The notes beneath the pieces are model-generated. The model was not told the DNA's origin. It saw nothing but the letters and a program-made list of their open reading frames with translations, and did no database searches. DNA of 16,525 nt. It comes from JBBQER01 sp038320885 (GTDB lineage Bacteria > Actinomycetota > Acidimicrobiia > IMCC26256 > PALSA-610). This document shows, in pieces, positions 1 through 6,531 of this stretch (its first letter is position 1; each line of letters opens with the position of its first letter). The position numbers and the translations under genes are program-made. The DNA lies in contig JBBQER010000088.1 of the NCBI GenBank assembly GCA_038320885.1, positions 1-16,525 on the forward strand, in the 5' to 3' direction.

Positions 1-775
1 GGGGGCAACCGCCGGCGCCGTGGCACCCGTGTAACTCGGGGTGCGCGCCGTTCTCGACCCAGCGCCCCGCGCCCCCCTCGCGGGTGGTCGCGATGGTGCC
101 CACGCTCGGCGGCTGCCAGAGCTTGCGCCGACCGAGATCGAGCATGCCCGCCAGATCGCTCACGGTCACATCCGCGCCGGGACGATCGGCCTTGTTCACG
201 ACGAAGATGTCGGCGATCTCGAGCAGCCCCGCTTTCGCGGCCTGCACCTCGTCGCCCCATCCGGGATTGACGACGACGATCGTTGTATCGGCCTGGCTCG
301 CGATCTCGACCTCGACCTGTCCGACTCCAACCGTCTCGACGATCACCCACTCCTTGCCGACTGCATCGAGCACGCGCACGGCTTGCGGCGTCGCGAGCGC
401 GAGGCCGCCGAGATGACCGCGCGACGCCATCGAACGGATGAACACACCGGGATCGGTCGAGTGCCGTTGCATGCGCACGCGGTCGCCGAGGATGGCGCCG
501 CCGCTGAACGGACTGCTCGGGTCGACTGCGAGCACCCCGACGTCGAGATCCTCGTCGCGCATGCACATGACGAGCTCGTCGGTGAGCGTCGACTTGCCGG
601 CGCCGGGCGCGCCCGTGATCCCGACCGACCACGCGCGGCCTGTGTACGGATGGAGGCGGCTCACGACGGCGCGGGCCCCCTCGCCGCCCTGCTCGACCAA
701 TGACAGGAGCTTGGCCGTCGCCACCCGATCACCGGCGAGCGCGCGCTCCACGAGCGCGTCGGTGTCGGCGGTCAT
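1..775 (-). CDS. meaB: MeaB/ArgK-type GTPase (acyl-CoA mutase chaperone), partial
   Basis: The 258 visible codons match the MeaB/ArgK G3E GTPase family, which uses GTP to guard and load the B12 cofactor of acyl-CoA mutases in the cytosol. A short N-terminal helical part is followed by the Walker A loop GAPGAGKST (residues 55-63), the family-specific VDPSSPFSGGAILGDR stretch (about 84-99), ETVGVGQ (147-153) and the guanine-specificity motif NKAD (194-197). The ATG at 775 is preceded by no in-frame start after the Nfu stop 35 bases upstream, so it is the natural start. The 3' end lies beyond the left edge. The last visible residues after EGG (about 233 on) fit the usual C-terminal helix poorly, with charged residues where hydrophobic ones are expected. 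A mutase large subunit that could be its client is encoded at 11761-13392. Family assignment is firm; the client is inference. Confidence 0.9.
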   Translation of the reverse strand, partial: MTADTDALVERALAGDRVATAKLLSLVEQGGEGARAVVSRLHPYTGRAWSVGITGAPGAGKSTLTDELVMCMRDEDLDVGVLAVDPSSPFSGGAILGDRVRMQRHSTDPGVFIRSMASRGHLGGLALATPQAVRVLDAVGKEWVIVETVGVGQVEVEIASQADTTIVVVNPGWGDEVQAAKAGLLEIADIFVVNKADRPGADVTVSDLAGMLDLGRRKLWQPPSVGTIATTREGGAGRWVENGAHPELHGCHGAGGCP

Positions 776-810
776 GCCGTTGGTCGGGGTGGCGAACGAG
801 CGGTGGGCCG

Positions 811-1056
811 CTACGAGTCCGCGACGACCTCGGTGACGCCCGGCACCCGGTCCATGATGATGCGCTCGACGCCGGCCTTGAGGGTCATCTGCGACACCGG
901 GCAGCTGCCGCAGGCGCCGACGAGCGTCACATGGACGACGCCGTCGGGGTCGAGGCCCTGGTAGACGATGTCGCCGCCGTCACTCTGGAGCGCGGGGCGG
1001 ATCGCGTCGATCGCCTCGAGAATGTCGTCTTCGGCGGTGGCGAGATCCAGTGACAT
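811..1056 (-). CDS. NifU C-terminal-domain (Nfu-type) Fe-S cluster protein
   Basis: This is an 81-residue, single-domain protein of the NifU C-terminal family, which binds and hands over Fe-S clusters in the cytosol. The N-terminal half has the family pattern IRPALQSDGGDI (about 19-30). The cluster-binding CxxC is Cys49-Gly-Ser-Cys52, followed by a helix resembling QMTLKAGVERII. The ATG at 1056 was chosen because AAGGAG lies six bases before it. The frame stays open upstream to 1146, but that extension has no family resemblance and lies before the ribosome site. It may be co-transcribed with the MeaB-like gene 35 bases downstream. Full-length NfuA has an extra degenerate A-type domain that is absent here, so this is the short form common in actinobacteria. 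Confidence 0.9.
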   Translation of the reverse strand: MSLDLATAEDDILEAIDAIRPALQSDGGDIVYQGLDPDGVVHVTLVGACGSCPVSQMTLKAGVERIIMDRVPGVTEVVADS

Positions 1057-1311
1057 GCAGGCTCCTTCGGGTATTGCAGTGAACACCCCCAGTATCGCAC
1101 CTGTTCCCACCGCCCCCGACAAGGGCGATTCCGACTGGGCACTCAAGGCTTTGATGTGAATTTGCAGCGTTGAGCGTGACGAATTCGCGTTTGATGAGAA
1201 AACGTGCTGCTTCGACTCGGCCGGCGGGGACGGAAAACGGTCCCGCGGAACACCCGCGTGAGGTGCCGACCACGAACCGCGACCTCAGCAATCGACGCGT
1301 CCGCGGACGCG
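1057..1311. other. murA-to-nfu intergenic region
   Basis: This 255-base stretch is somewhat less GC-rich than its surroundings and shows no convincing gene; short open frames through it look like random reading. On the minus strand, starting from murA, it holds the tail of a perfect palindrome at the murA stop, then an imperfect hairpin at 1224-1246 (GCGGGGAC against GTCCCGC, with AAAA in its loop), then the likely promoter and ribosome site of the Nfu gene. The simplest reading is the end of the murA transcript followed by a new promoter. Confidence 0.5.
1091..1096 (-). promoter_or_regulatory. Possible -10 box of the Nfu-type gene
   Basis: Read on the minus strand the hexamer is GATACT, which matches TATAAT at four of six positions. 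It lies about 34 bases before the Nfu ATG, leaving a short leader that contains AAGGAG. No -35 box at normal spacing stands out; a TTGTCG lies about 20 bases upstream, which is too far. It is a weak call supported mainly by position. Confidence 0.25.
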
Positions 1312-1313
1312 TC
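1294..1313. repeat. 20-bp perfect palindrome at the murA stop codon
   Basis: The half-site GACGCGTCCG is followed directly by its own reverse complement, giving a 20-bp perfect palindrome with no unpaired centre. It overlaps the murA TGA (1312-1314). As RNA it could fold into a GC-rich hairpin right behind the stop, but no T-rich run follows on the minus strand, so it is not a classical intrinsic terminator. A dyadic protein-binding site is the other reading. Confidence 0.5.
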
Positions 1314-2565
1314 AGAGGCGGTCGATGTCGGCGCCGAGGGAGCGGAGCGTGGCGGGGAGGTCGCTGTAGCCGCGGTCCACGTGCTCGCAGCCGTAGACGA
1401 TCGTCTCCCCTTCGGCAACCAGGCCCGCGAGCACGAGGGCAGCCCCGGCCCGCACGTCGGAGGCGGTGACGGGCGCACCCGACAGGCCCTCGACCCCCCG
1501 GACGATCGCGTGCCGACCTTCCGTGCTCACGTCGGCGCCCATCCGGATGAGCTCGTCAACGAACTGGAACCGCCCGTCGTAAATGTTCTCGGTCACGATC
1601 GCGCTGCCCTCGGCGACCGACATGAGGGCGACCGCGATCGGCATGAAGTCGGTCGCGAAGCCCGGATGCGGGAGTGTCGACACATCAATCGCGCGCAGCC
1701 GCCGATCCTGGCGGGCCCACAACCCGTCAGAGGTCTGCGAGACGCGCATGCCCATGGCGCAGAGCTTCGAGATGACGATCTCGAGGTGCTCGAGCCGCGT
1801 CCCGACCAGCTCGATCTCACCACCGGCGATGCCGCACGCCATGAGCAACGTGCCGGCCTCGACCCGGTCGGCCATGATCTCGCTGTCGGCGGGCACGAGC
1901 TCTTCGACACCTTCGATCTCGATGGTCGCGGTGCCCGCGCCGGTCACCTGCGCGCCCATCCGATCGAGGAATGCCGCGAGGTCGGTTACCTCCGGCTCGC
2001 GCGCCGCGTTCTCGATGACCGATGTGCCCTTGGCGAGCACCGCCGCGCACATGAGGTTCTCCGTCGCGCCGACGCTCGGGAACTCCAGCACGACACGCGC
2101 GCCCTGCAATGCGTCGCAGCGCGCGTTGACGAACCCGTGCCTGACCTCCACGTCGGCACCCATCGCCTCGAGTCCGCGCAGATGCATGTCGACCTTGCGA
2201 CTGCCGATGTTGTCACCGCCGGGGAGCGCGACTCGCGCCTCGCCACAGCGAGCCAGCAGCGGTCCGAGCACGTTGAACGACGCGCGCATCCGGCTGACGA
2301 GCTCGTACGGCGCCTCGGGATGCAACGACGCCGACGCATCGACGCGCACGACGTTCGGTTCGGGCTGATCGACGACCGCTCCGACGGCGCGCAGCAAGTC
2401 GCTCATCACGTCGAGATCGAGCACGGGCGGCATGTTGCGCAACGTCGAGGCACCCGGCGCGAGGAGCGCCGCGGCCATTTGCTTGACCCCCGAGTTCTTC
2501 GTCGCGCCCGCGACTTCTACCCGGCCTTCGAGCGGACCGCGCGCACGCAGGCGAAATCGGGTCAT
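1312..2565 (-). CDS. murA: UDP-N-acetylglucosamine 1-carboxyvinyltransferase (Asp-type MurA)
   Basis: MurA transfers enolpyruvate from phosphoenolpyruvate to UDP-GlcNAc, the first committed step of peptidoglycan synthesis in the cytosol. The 417 residues match the usual length of this two-domain EPSP-synthase-fold enzyme. Lys23-Asn24 in the N-terminal strand correspond to the conserved Lys22-Asn23 of E. coli, Asp306 in GFATDFMP to the catalytic Asp305, and Arg372 in VRAGAALVLAG to Arg397. The mobile loop reads LPGGDNIGSRKVD, so position 118 is Asp where E. coli has Cys115. Asp at this position is known in mycobacteria and Chlamydia and makes the enzyme insensitive to fosfomycin. The ATG at 2565 lies 25 bases after the crotonase stop, and no strong ribosome site is visible. 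The assignment is firm. Confidence 0.97.
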   Translation of the reverse strand: MTRFRLRARGPLEGRVEVAGATKNSGVKQMAAALLAPGASTLRNMPPVLDLDVMSDLLRAVGAVVDQPEPNVVRVDASASLHPEAPYELVSRMRASFNVLGPLLARCGEARVALPGGDNIGSRKVDMHLRGLEAMGADVEVRHGFVNARCDALQGARVVLEFPSVGATENLMCAAVLAKGTSVIENAAREPEVTDLAAFLDRMGAQVTGAGTATIEIEGVEELVPADSEIMADRVEAGTLLMACGIAGGEIELVGTRLEHLEIVISKLCAMGMRVSQTSDGLWARQDRRLRAIDVSTLPHPGFATDFMPIAVALMSVAEGSAIVTENIYDGRFQFVDELIRMGADVSTEGRHAIVRGVEGLSGAPVTASDVRAGAALVLAGLVAEGETIVYGCEHVDRGYSDLPATLRSLGADIDRL

Positions 2566-2590
2566 GGCCGAACATCTTACGAGCGCGCGG

Positions 2591-3415
2591 TCAATCCCCC
2601 TTGTATTCGGGAGTCCGCTGCTCGGCGAACGCGCTGATCGCCTCGCGCATGTCGTGGGACACCAGGCACACGCGCTGTTGTTCGGCTTCGTACATGAGGC
2701 CTTCGGTCACGGGCAGACGACCCGCGGCCCCTATCGCGCGTTTCGTCCCCTGCACCGCGAGTGGCGGTTGGGCGGCGATCGTGGCCGCCAGCTCGGTGAC
2801 CTCCGATTCGAGATCGGCTTCGTCAACGAGGCGGTCGCACAGTCCGATTCGGTACGACTCGTCGGCGTCGATGCGCGCCGCGGTCCAGATCAACTCCTTG
2901 GCCTTGCTCGCGCCGACGACGCGCGGGAGCCGCTGCGTGCCGCCGAGATCGGGGAGGATCCCGTACTTGTGCTCGAGCAGGCCGACCTTCGTTCCTCGCG
3001 CGAACACGCGTACGTCACACGCCAGGGCCAACTGCAATCCCGCACCGAACGCGTAGCCGTGGACCGCGGCGATCGTCGGATACCGCGCGTCGGCGAGCCA
3101 CGAGTACGCAGCCTGCGCCCGCAGGATCCCGTCGACCGTCGGGTCGGCGTGCCGGGTTCCCGCGTCGTCACCGGTTTGGATCGCGTCCGAGGGACCGGCG
3201 GTGAACACGGTGGTGTCGATCCCGGACGAGAAGGCCCGGCCCTTGCCGATCACGACGACCGCGCGCAGGTCGGGATCGTCCTGTACCTCCTGGCCGAGCG
3301 AGCGCATCTCGTGCCACATCTCGACGGTGAAGGAGTTGAGCTTGTCGGGGCGGTCGAGGCGCAGCCATCCAACCGAACCGGCGCGGTCGAATTCGATGGT
3401 CTCGTACTTCGTCAT
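2591..3415 (-). CDS. Enoyl-CoA hydratase/isomerase (crotonase) family protein
   Basis: This 274-residue protein has the crotonase fold throughout. The CoA and oxyanion-hole segments are seen in RAFSSGIDTTVF (about 60-71) and HGYAFGAGLQLALACDVRV (119-137), and the second active-site segment is GLLEHKYGILPDLGGTQRLP (145-164). In hydratases two Glu residues do the acid-base work. Here the first is Gln128, the second Glu148 is kept, and Asp156 lies in the GILPDLGG turn, roughly where dienoyl-CoA isomerases carry an Asp. The reaction therefore cannot be fixed as hydration; isomerisation or another crotonase reaction is as likely. The ATG at 3415 begins the recognisable fold (MTKYETIEFDR), and the Arg-rich extension of the frame upstream is not protein-like. 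It lies 20 bases after the cyclase and 25 before murA, probably in one transcript. Confidence 0.88.
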   Translation of the reverse strand: MTKYETIEFDRAGSVGWLRLDRPDKLNSFTVEMWHEMRSLGQEVQDDPDLRAVVVIGKGRAFSSGIDTTVFTAGPSDAIQTGDDAGTRHADPTVDGILRAQAAYSWLADARYPTIAAVHGYAFGAGLQLALACDVRVFARGTKVGLLEHKYGILPDLGGTQRLPRVVGASKAKELIWTAARIDADESYRIGLCDRLVDEADLESEVTELAATIAAQPPLAVQGTKRAIGAAGRLPVTEGLMYEAEQQRVCLVSHDMREAISAFAEQRTPEYKGD

Positions 3416-3435
3416 GTTTCCAACCGTACTTCTGG

Positions 3436-3951
3436 TCAGGTCAAGTCGCGGGCTCGCTCGGCGGCGGCGCCGACCCGTACGACGGCGACGGGATCGTGCA
3501 ACCCGGCGACGGTGATCATCCCTGCCGGCTCGAGCGGCGTGCCTTCGGGCGCGTACTTCGCGAGCTCCGGCGTGCACAGCACCTCGCCGCGCTCGGCAAC
3601 CGTCGCGAGCCGTGCGGCGAGGTTGACGCACCGGCCGGTGTAGTCGTCACCCTCGAGGAGGATCACCGCACCGCCCGCCATCCCCGCGTGCATCTCCAGC
3701 GGAAGTTCGAGCTCGCGCGTGAGCTGCTCGAGCTCGCACACCGCGGCGACGAGCTGGCCCGGTTCGACCGACACCAACATGCAGCCGTCGCCCAGCCACT
3801 TCGCGATGCGGACGCCGAAGTCGGTCGCGACCTTGCGCACGGCGCTGCGGAACAGCGTGAGGACGCGGACCGACTCGTCGTCGCCGAACTCGTCGCCGAA
3901 CGACGTGAAGCCCGAGAGATCGACGAACGCAAACCATCGCTCGACTCTCAC
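3436..3951 (-). CDS. Stand-alone class III adenylate/guanylate cyclase
   Basis: The 171 residues are essentially one class III cyclase homology domain with no sensor, HAMP or membrane segment. All six canonical residues are visible: metal-binding Asp11 (FVDLSGFTSF) and Asp55 (KWLGDG), the adenine-selecting pair Lys51 and Asp103, and the transition-state pair Asn110 and Arg114 (VNLAAR). The Asp-Asp, Lys-Asp, Asp-Asn and Asn-Arg spacings are those of active actinobacterial adenylate cyclases. It should work as a cytosolic homodimer making cAMP. The GTG at 3951 is the best start, since the nearby ATG at 3960 is out of frame and soon stops; the AGGA before it is very close, so the start is moderately sure. 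It sits between an alpha/beta hydrolase (21-base gap) and a crotonase gene. What controls it is not visible. Confidence 0.9.
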   Translation of the reverse strand: MRVERWFAFVDLSGFTSFGDEFGDDESVRVLTLFRSAVRKVATDFGVRIAKWLGDGCMLVSVEPGQLVAAVCELEQLTRELELPLEMHAGMAGGAVILLEGDDYTGRCVNLAARLATVAERGEVLCTPELAKYAPEGTPLEPAGMITVAGLHDPVAVVRVGAAAERARDLT

Positions 3952-3972
3952 GTCCTCATTCTCGCATCGAGG

Positions 3973-4638
3973 TCACGCCAGACTCTGAACGAAGGAGACA
4001 ACGGCCAAGGCGACACCACGGAGTGCGTCCGCGCCGGTCAAGCCGCTCGCTTTCAGTGGCTTGAAGCCATGATCACCGGTTTCGACCCAATGGAACGTCA
4101 CCGGCCCCTTTACCTTCTTCGCGTAGCGCTTCAGCTCCGCCGGCGTTCCGAACGCGTCGCGGGTTCCGCTCGCGAACAGCACCGGCATCGTCAGTCCTCG
4201 GAAATGCTCGACCCGCAAGGTCTCCGGCTTACCTGGCGGGTGCAACGGATACCCGAGGAGCGCCAGCCCCAGCGCCGGAATCGGATCGTCCGCATGGCCG
4301 GCGACGAGCGAGCAGATCCGCCCGCCCATCGAGCGACCGCCGAGCACGAGGCGGTCCATCGGGACCCGCGCAATTCGCGCGAGCTCCGACGCGGCCTCGC
4401 GTACCGCGGCCTCGAGCACCGGCGGCCGGTCGGGCGCGCGCCGGCCCGCCCGTCGGTACGGAAAGTCGAAGCGCAATGACGGGACTTTCGCGTCGGCGAG
4501 CGCATCGGCGACGATCGTCAACGCGGCGGCGTGCATATCGGCGCCGGCGCCGTGCGCGAGCAGCACCGCCCGATCCGCGCCCCGCTTCGGCCCCTGGTAT
4601 CCGCCAACACTGTCGGCGCTCAACGCGGGAGCACCCAT
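3973..4638 (-). CDS. TEX30/KANL3-like alpha/beta hydrolase
   Basis: A small alpha/beta hydrolase of 221 residues. The family pattern VLLAHGAGADM (25-35) gives the oxyanion strand, and LRFDFPYRRAGRRAPDRPP (55-73) is typical of the TEX30/KANL3-like group, often annotated as dienelactone-hydrolase-like. The nucleophile is Ser103 in GGRSMGG, the acid is probably Asp161 in ASGTRDAFG, and the base is His190 in TGDHGFKP. No signal peptide or membrane helix is visible, so it is probably cytosolic. The ATG at 4638 lies inside the end of the S9 peptidase gene, giving a 19-base overlap and probable translational coupling; a TTG at 4623 is a second possibility. The substrate is unknown: ester, lactone and thioester bonds are all possible. 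Confidence 0.87.
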   Translation of the reverse strand: MGAPALSADSVGGYQGPKRGADRAVLLAHGAGADMHAAALTIVADALADAKVPSLRFDFPYRRAGRRAPDRPPVLEAAVREAASELARIARVPMDRLVLGGRSMGGRICSLVAGHADDPIPALGLALLGYPLHPPGKPETLRVEHFRGLTMPVLFASGTRDAFGTPAELKRYAKKVKGPVTFHWVETGDHGFKPLKASGLTGADALRGVALAVVSFVQSLA

Positions 4639-6413
4639 CGCGTGAGGAACGCGTTCACCCGGTCGAAGTCGTCGGCGATCGTCGCCACTCGACCCCAGCC
4701 GTGACCCTCCCCCTCGTACACGTGGCGCTCGACCGGCGTGCCCGCGGCGCGGAGCGCATCGGCCATCGCCTCGGATTGCGCGACCGGCACCGACGTGTCT
4801 TCGTTGCCATGGAGCAACAGCACCGGTGCGTGGATCTCCGCCGCGAGCGAAATCGGTGAACGATCGCGGTATACGTCGACCGCCGCAGGGAGCGGCCCGA
4901 CGAGCCGCAGGTGGTACGTCGACTCGAAACGGTGGGTCGTCAGCGCAAGATCGACGAGGTCGCACACGGGATAGCGCGCGACCACGGCCTGCACGAGATC
5001 GGGATACTGCGCGGCCACCAGCAATGCCGTCATCCCGCCCGCGCTCCCGCCGACGATCGCGACGCGCGGCGCGTCCGTCCATCCTTCCTTCACCGCGTGC
5101 CGGATCCCCGCGACCACATCGGTGACATCGCGTTCACCCCAACGACCCGCGAGCGCCTGCGCGTACGCGCGGCCGTATCCCGACGAGCCCCGATAGTCGG
5201 GCTGGAGCACCGACCACCCGCGCTGTACGAGCGCCTGCGCCTGCGGCGTCCAGTCCGCCAGCGACTGGCCCGTCGGCCCGCCGTGCACCATCACCAGCAA
5301 CGGTCGGGCGCCGGCCACGCCGGACCCGCGCCACAACAGGCCGTGCACGGTCGCGCTCCCCGACTTCCATGTGACGGCCTTGGGCTCGACCAGTCCCGTC
5401 GCCTCGAACCCACCGGCCGCGCCGCGGGCGATGAGACGCCGCCCCGAACCGTTCGCGGCGAGCACCACGACGTGCGGAGGCGTCACCGCGCCCGAACGAA
5501 CGCAGGCGATCCCGCCTGCGCCCCAGTCGAGCGAACGGTGCCAACCCCGCGACAGCTCGCGGGCGGAACGGCTGCCCGGCGCGGAGATCACGAGTCGGCC
5601 GAAGCCATCCTCGTTGCGACACCACGCGAGCTCGCTGCCGTCGGGCGACCACGCGTACGAGCGTTGACCGTGGCCCCACGCGGGCTCGGCGTGCTCCCGA
5701 TGCTCGGAGAGCACCGGTCGGGCGTTGGGCGCCCCGTCGGCATCACCGCGTACGTCGGCGACCCATAGACCGGGCCAACCGTCGGCGTCGGAGATGAACG
5801 CGAGGTGCGAACCGTCGGGCGAGAAGCGCGGCTGGCTCGCGGCCACGCCGTTGCCCCCCGCGATCGTGCGCACCGACCCGTCGGCCGAGCGCACCATGAC
5901 TCGCGACGCGTCCCACGGCATGTCGGGCAGATCCCACTCGTGCCACGCCAGCATCGATCCATCGGGAGACCATGCCGGATCCCACGCGTAGTCGGCTCGC
6001 GTGATGCGTACGGGCCACGCCGATCCGTCGAGCGACACCGTTGCGACATCGCACGCGTCGTCGCGCTCGATCGCGAACGCGACCTCGCCCACGGAGGAGA
6101 CCGCCGGCCCGATCGCGTCGCCCTCGCGGTGCAGCACCCGCCGCGGCGTACCGTCGGCGGCGATCGCGAGGAGTCGACCGTCACCGGCGACGATCACCAG
6201 CTCGTCGTCGCCGGCCCAACACCAACCCCCGCCGAGCTCGCACTCGGCGGTCACGACGGTCGAGGGCGCCGAGCCGTCGGCCGCCGCGACCACGAGATCG
6301 CTGCGGCCGTCGAAGCTGTCGGCCCAGGCGAGCCGGTTTCCCGACGGCGACCAGCGAGGATCCCCGACCCGGCGCGAGCGGGCGATCAGCGCGGCGGTGA
6401 TCGGAGGAGCCAC
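4620..6413 (-). CDS. S9 family (prolyl oligopeptidase-type) serine peptidase
   Basis: This 597-residue protein has the two-part build of S9 peptidases such as acylaminoacyl peptidase. The N-terminal part (about 1-340) is a beta-propeller with WSPDG-type repeats near residues 21, 148, 197 and 255. The C-terminal alpha/beta hydrolase domain (about 350-597) begins at the VHGGP oxyanion segment (376-380). The catalytic triad is Ser457 in GGSAGG, Asp539 in HGNEDTSVP and His571 in EGEGHGWG. Such enzymes cut short peptides, often removing N-terminal residues, in the cytosol; no signal peptide is seen. The start is a GTG at 6413 with no clear ribosome site, so the true start could differ by some codons. 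It is the first gene of the minus-strand run, divergent from the glycosyltransferase gene. Confidence 0.92.
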   Translation of the reverse strand: MAPPITAALIARSRRVGDPRWSPSGNRLAWADSFDGRSDLVVAAADGSAPSTVVTAECELGGGWCWAGDDELVIVAGDGRLLAIAADGTPRRVLHREGDAIGPAVSSVGEVAFAIERDDACDVATVSLDGSAWPVRITRADYAWDPAWSPDGSMLAWHEWDLPDMPWDASRVMVRSADGSVRTIAGGNGVAASQPRFSPDGSHLAFISDADGWPGLWVADVRGDADGAPNARPVLSEHREHAEPAWGHGQRSYAWSPDGSELAWCRNEDGFGRLVISAPGSRSARELSRGWHRSLDWGAGGIACVRSGAVTPPHVVVLAANGSGRRLIARGAAGGFEATGLVEPKAVTWKSGSATVHGLLWRGSGVAGARPLLVMVHGGPTGQSLADWTPQAQALVQRGWSVLQPDYRGSSGYGRAYAQALAGRWGERDVTDVVAGIRHAVKEGWTDAPRVAIVGGSAGGMTALLVAAQYPDLVQAVVARYPVCDLVDLALTTHRFESTYHLRLVGPLPAAVDVYRDRSPISLAAEIHAPVLLLHGNEDTSVPVAQSEAMADALRAAGTPVERHVYEGEGHGWGRVATIADDFDRVNAFLTRWVLPR

Positions 6414-6531
6414 GGCGGCGAACGGTAGCCGTGAGAGGTCCGCTCCGGCGGCGGCGAGGAGCCCGCGACCCGCCTGGCTCCTGGACGGCAGCTTGCTTCC
6501 CGACGGGCCCGCCCTCCATTCTGGTCTCTAC
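6414..6531. promoter_or_regulatory. Divergent promoter region, S9 peptidase / glycosyltransferase
   Basis: These 118 bases lie between two divergently read genes and so must hold both promoters. A 7-bp inverted repeat is present: AGGAGCC at 6457-6463 and GGCTCCT at 6476-6482, separated by 12 bases. For the plus strand, TTGCTT near 6493 and CATTCT about 18 bases later form a weak -35/-10 candidate that would leave almost no leader before the ATG at 6532. No minus-strand promoter stands out. The sites are tentative; the role as a divergent control region rests on gene layout. Confidence 0.35.

Noticed and set aside
1204..2637. A 477-codon plus-strand open frame opposite murA
   Set aside because: MurA is unmistakable on the other strand; the frame is a mirror of its codons.
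4639..5082. N-terminal extension of the TEX30-like hydrolase, giving a 369-residue protein
   Set aside because: The extension lies inside the peptidase domain of the S9 gene in another frame and is Arg/Gly-rich. The hydrolase fold begins right after ATG 4638.
6001..6531. N-terminal extension of the glycosyltransferase frame
   Set aside because: This part is antisense to the S9 peptidase and then crosses the divergent promoter region. GT-B sequence begins just after ATG 6532.
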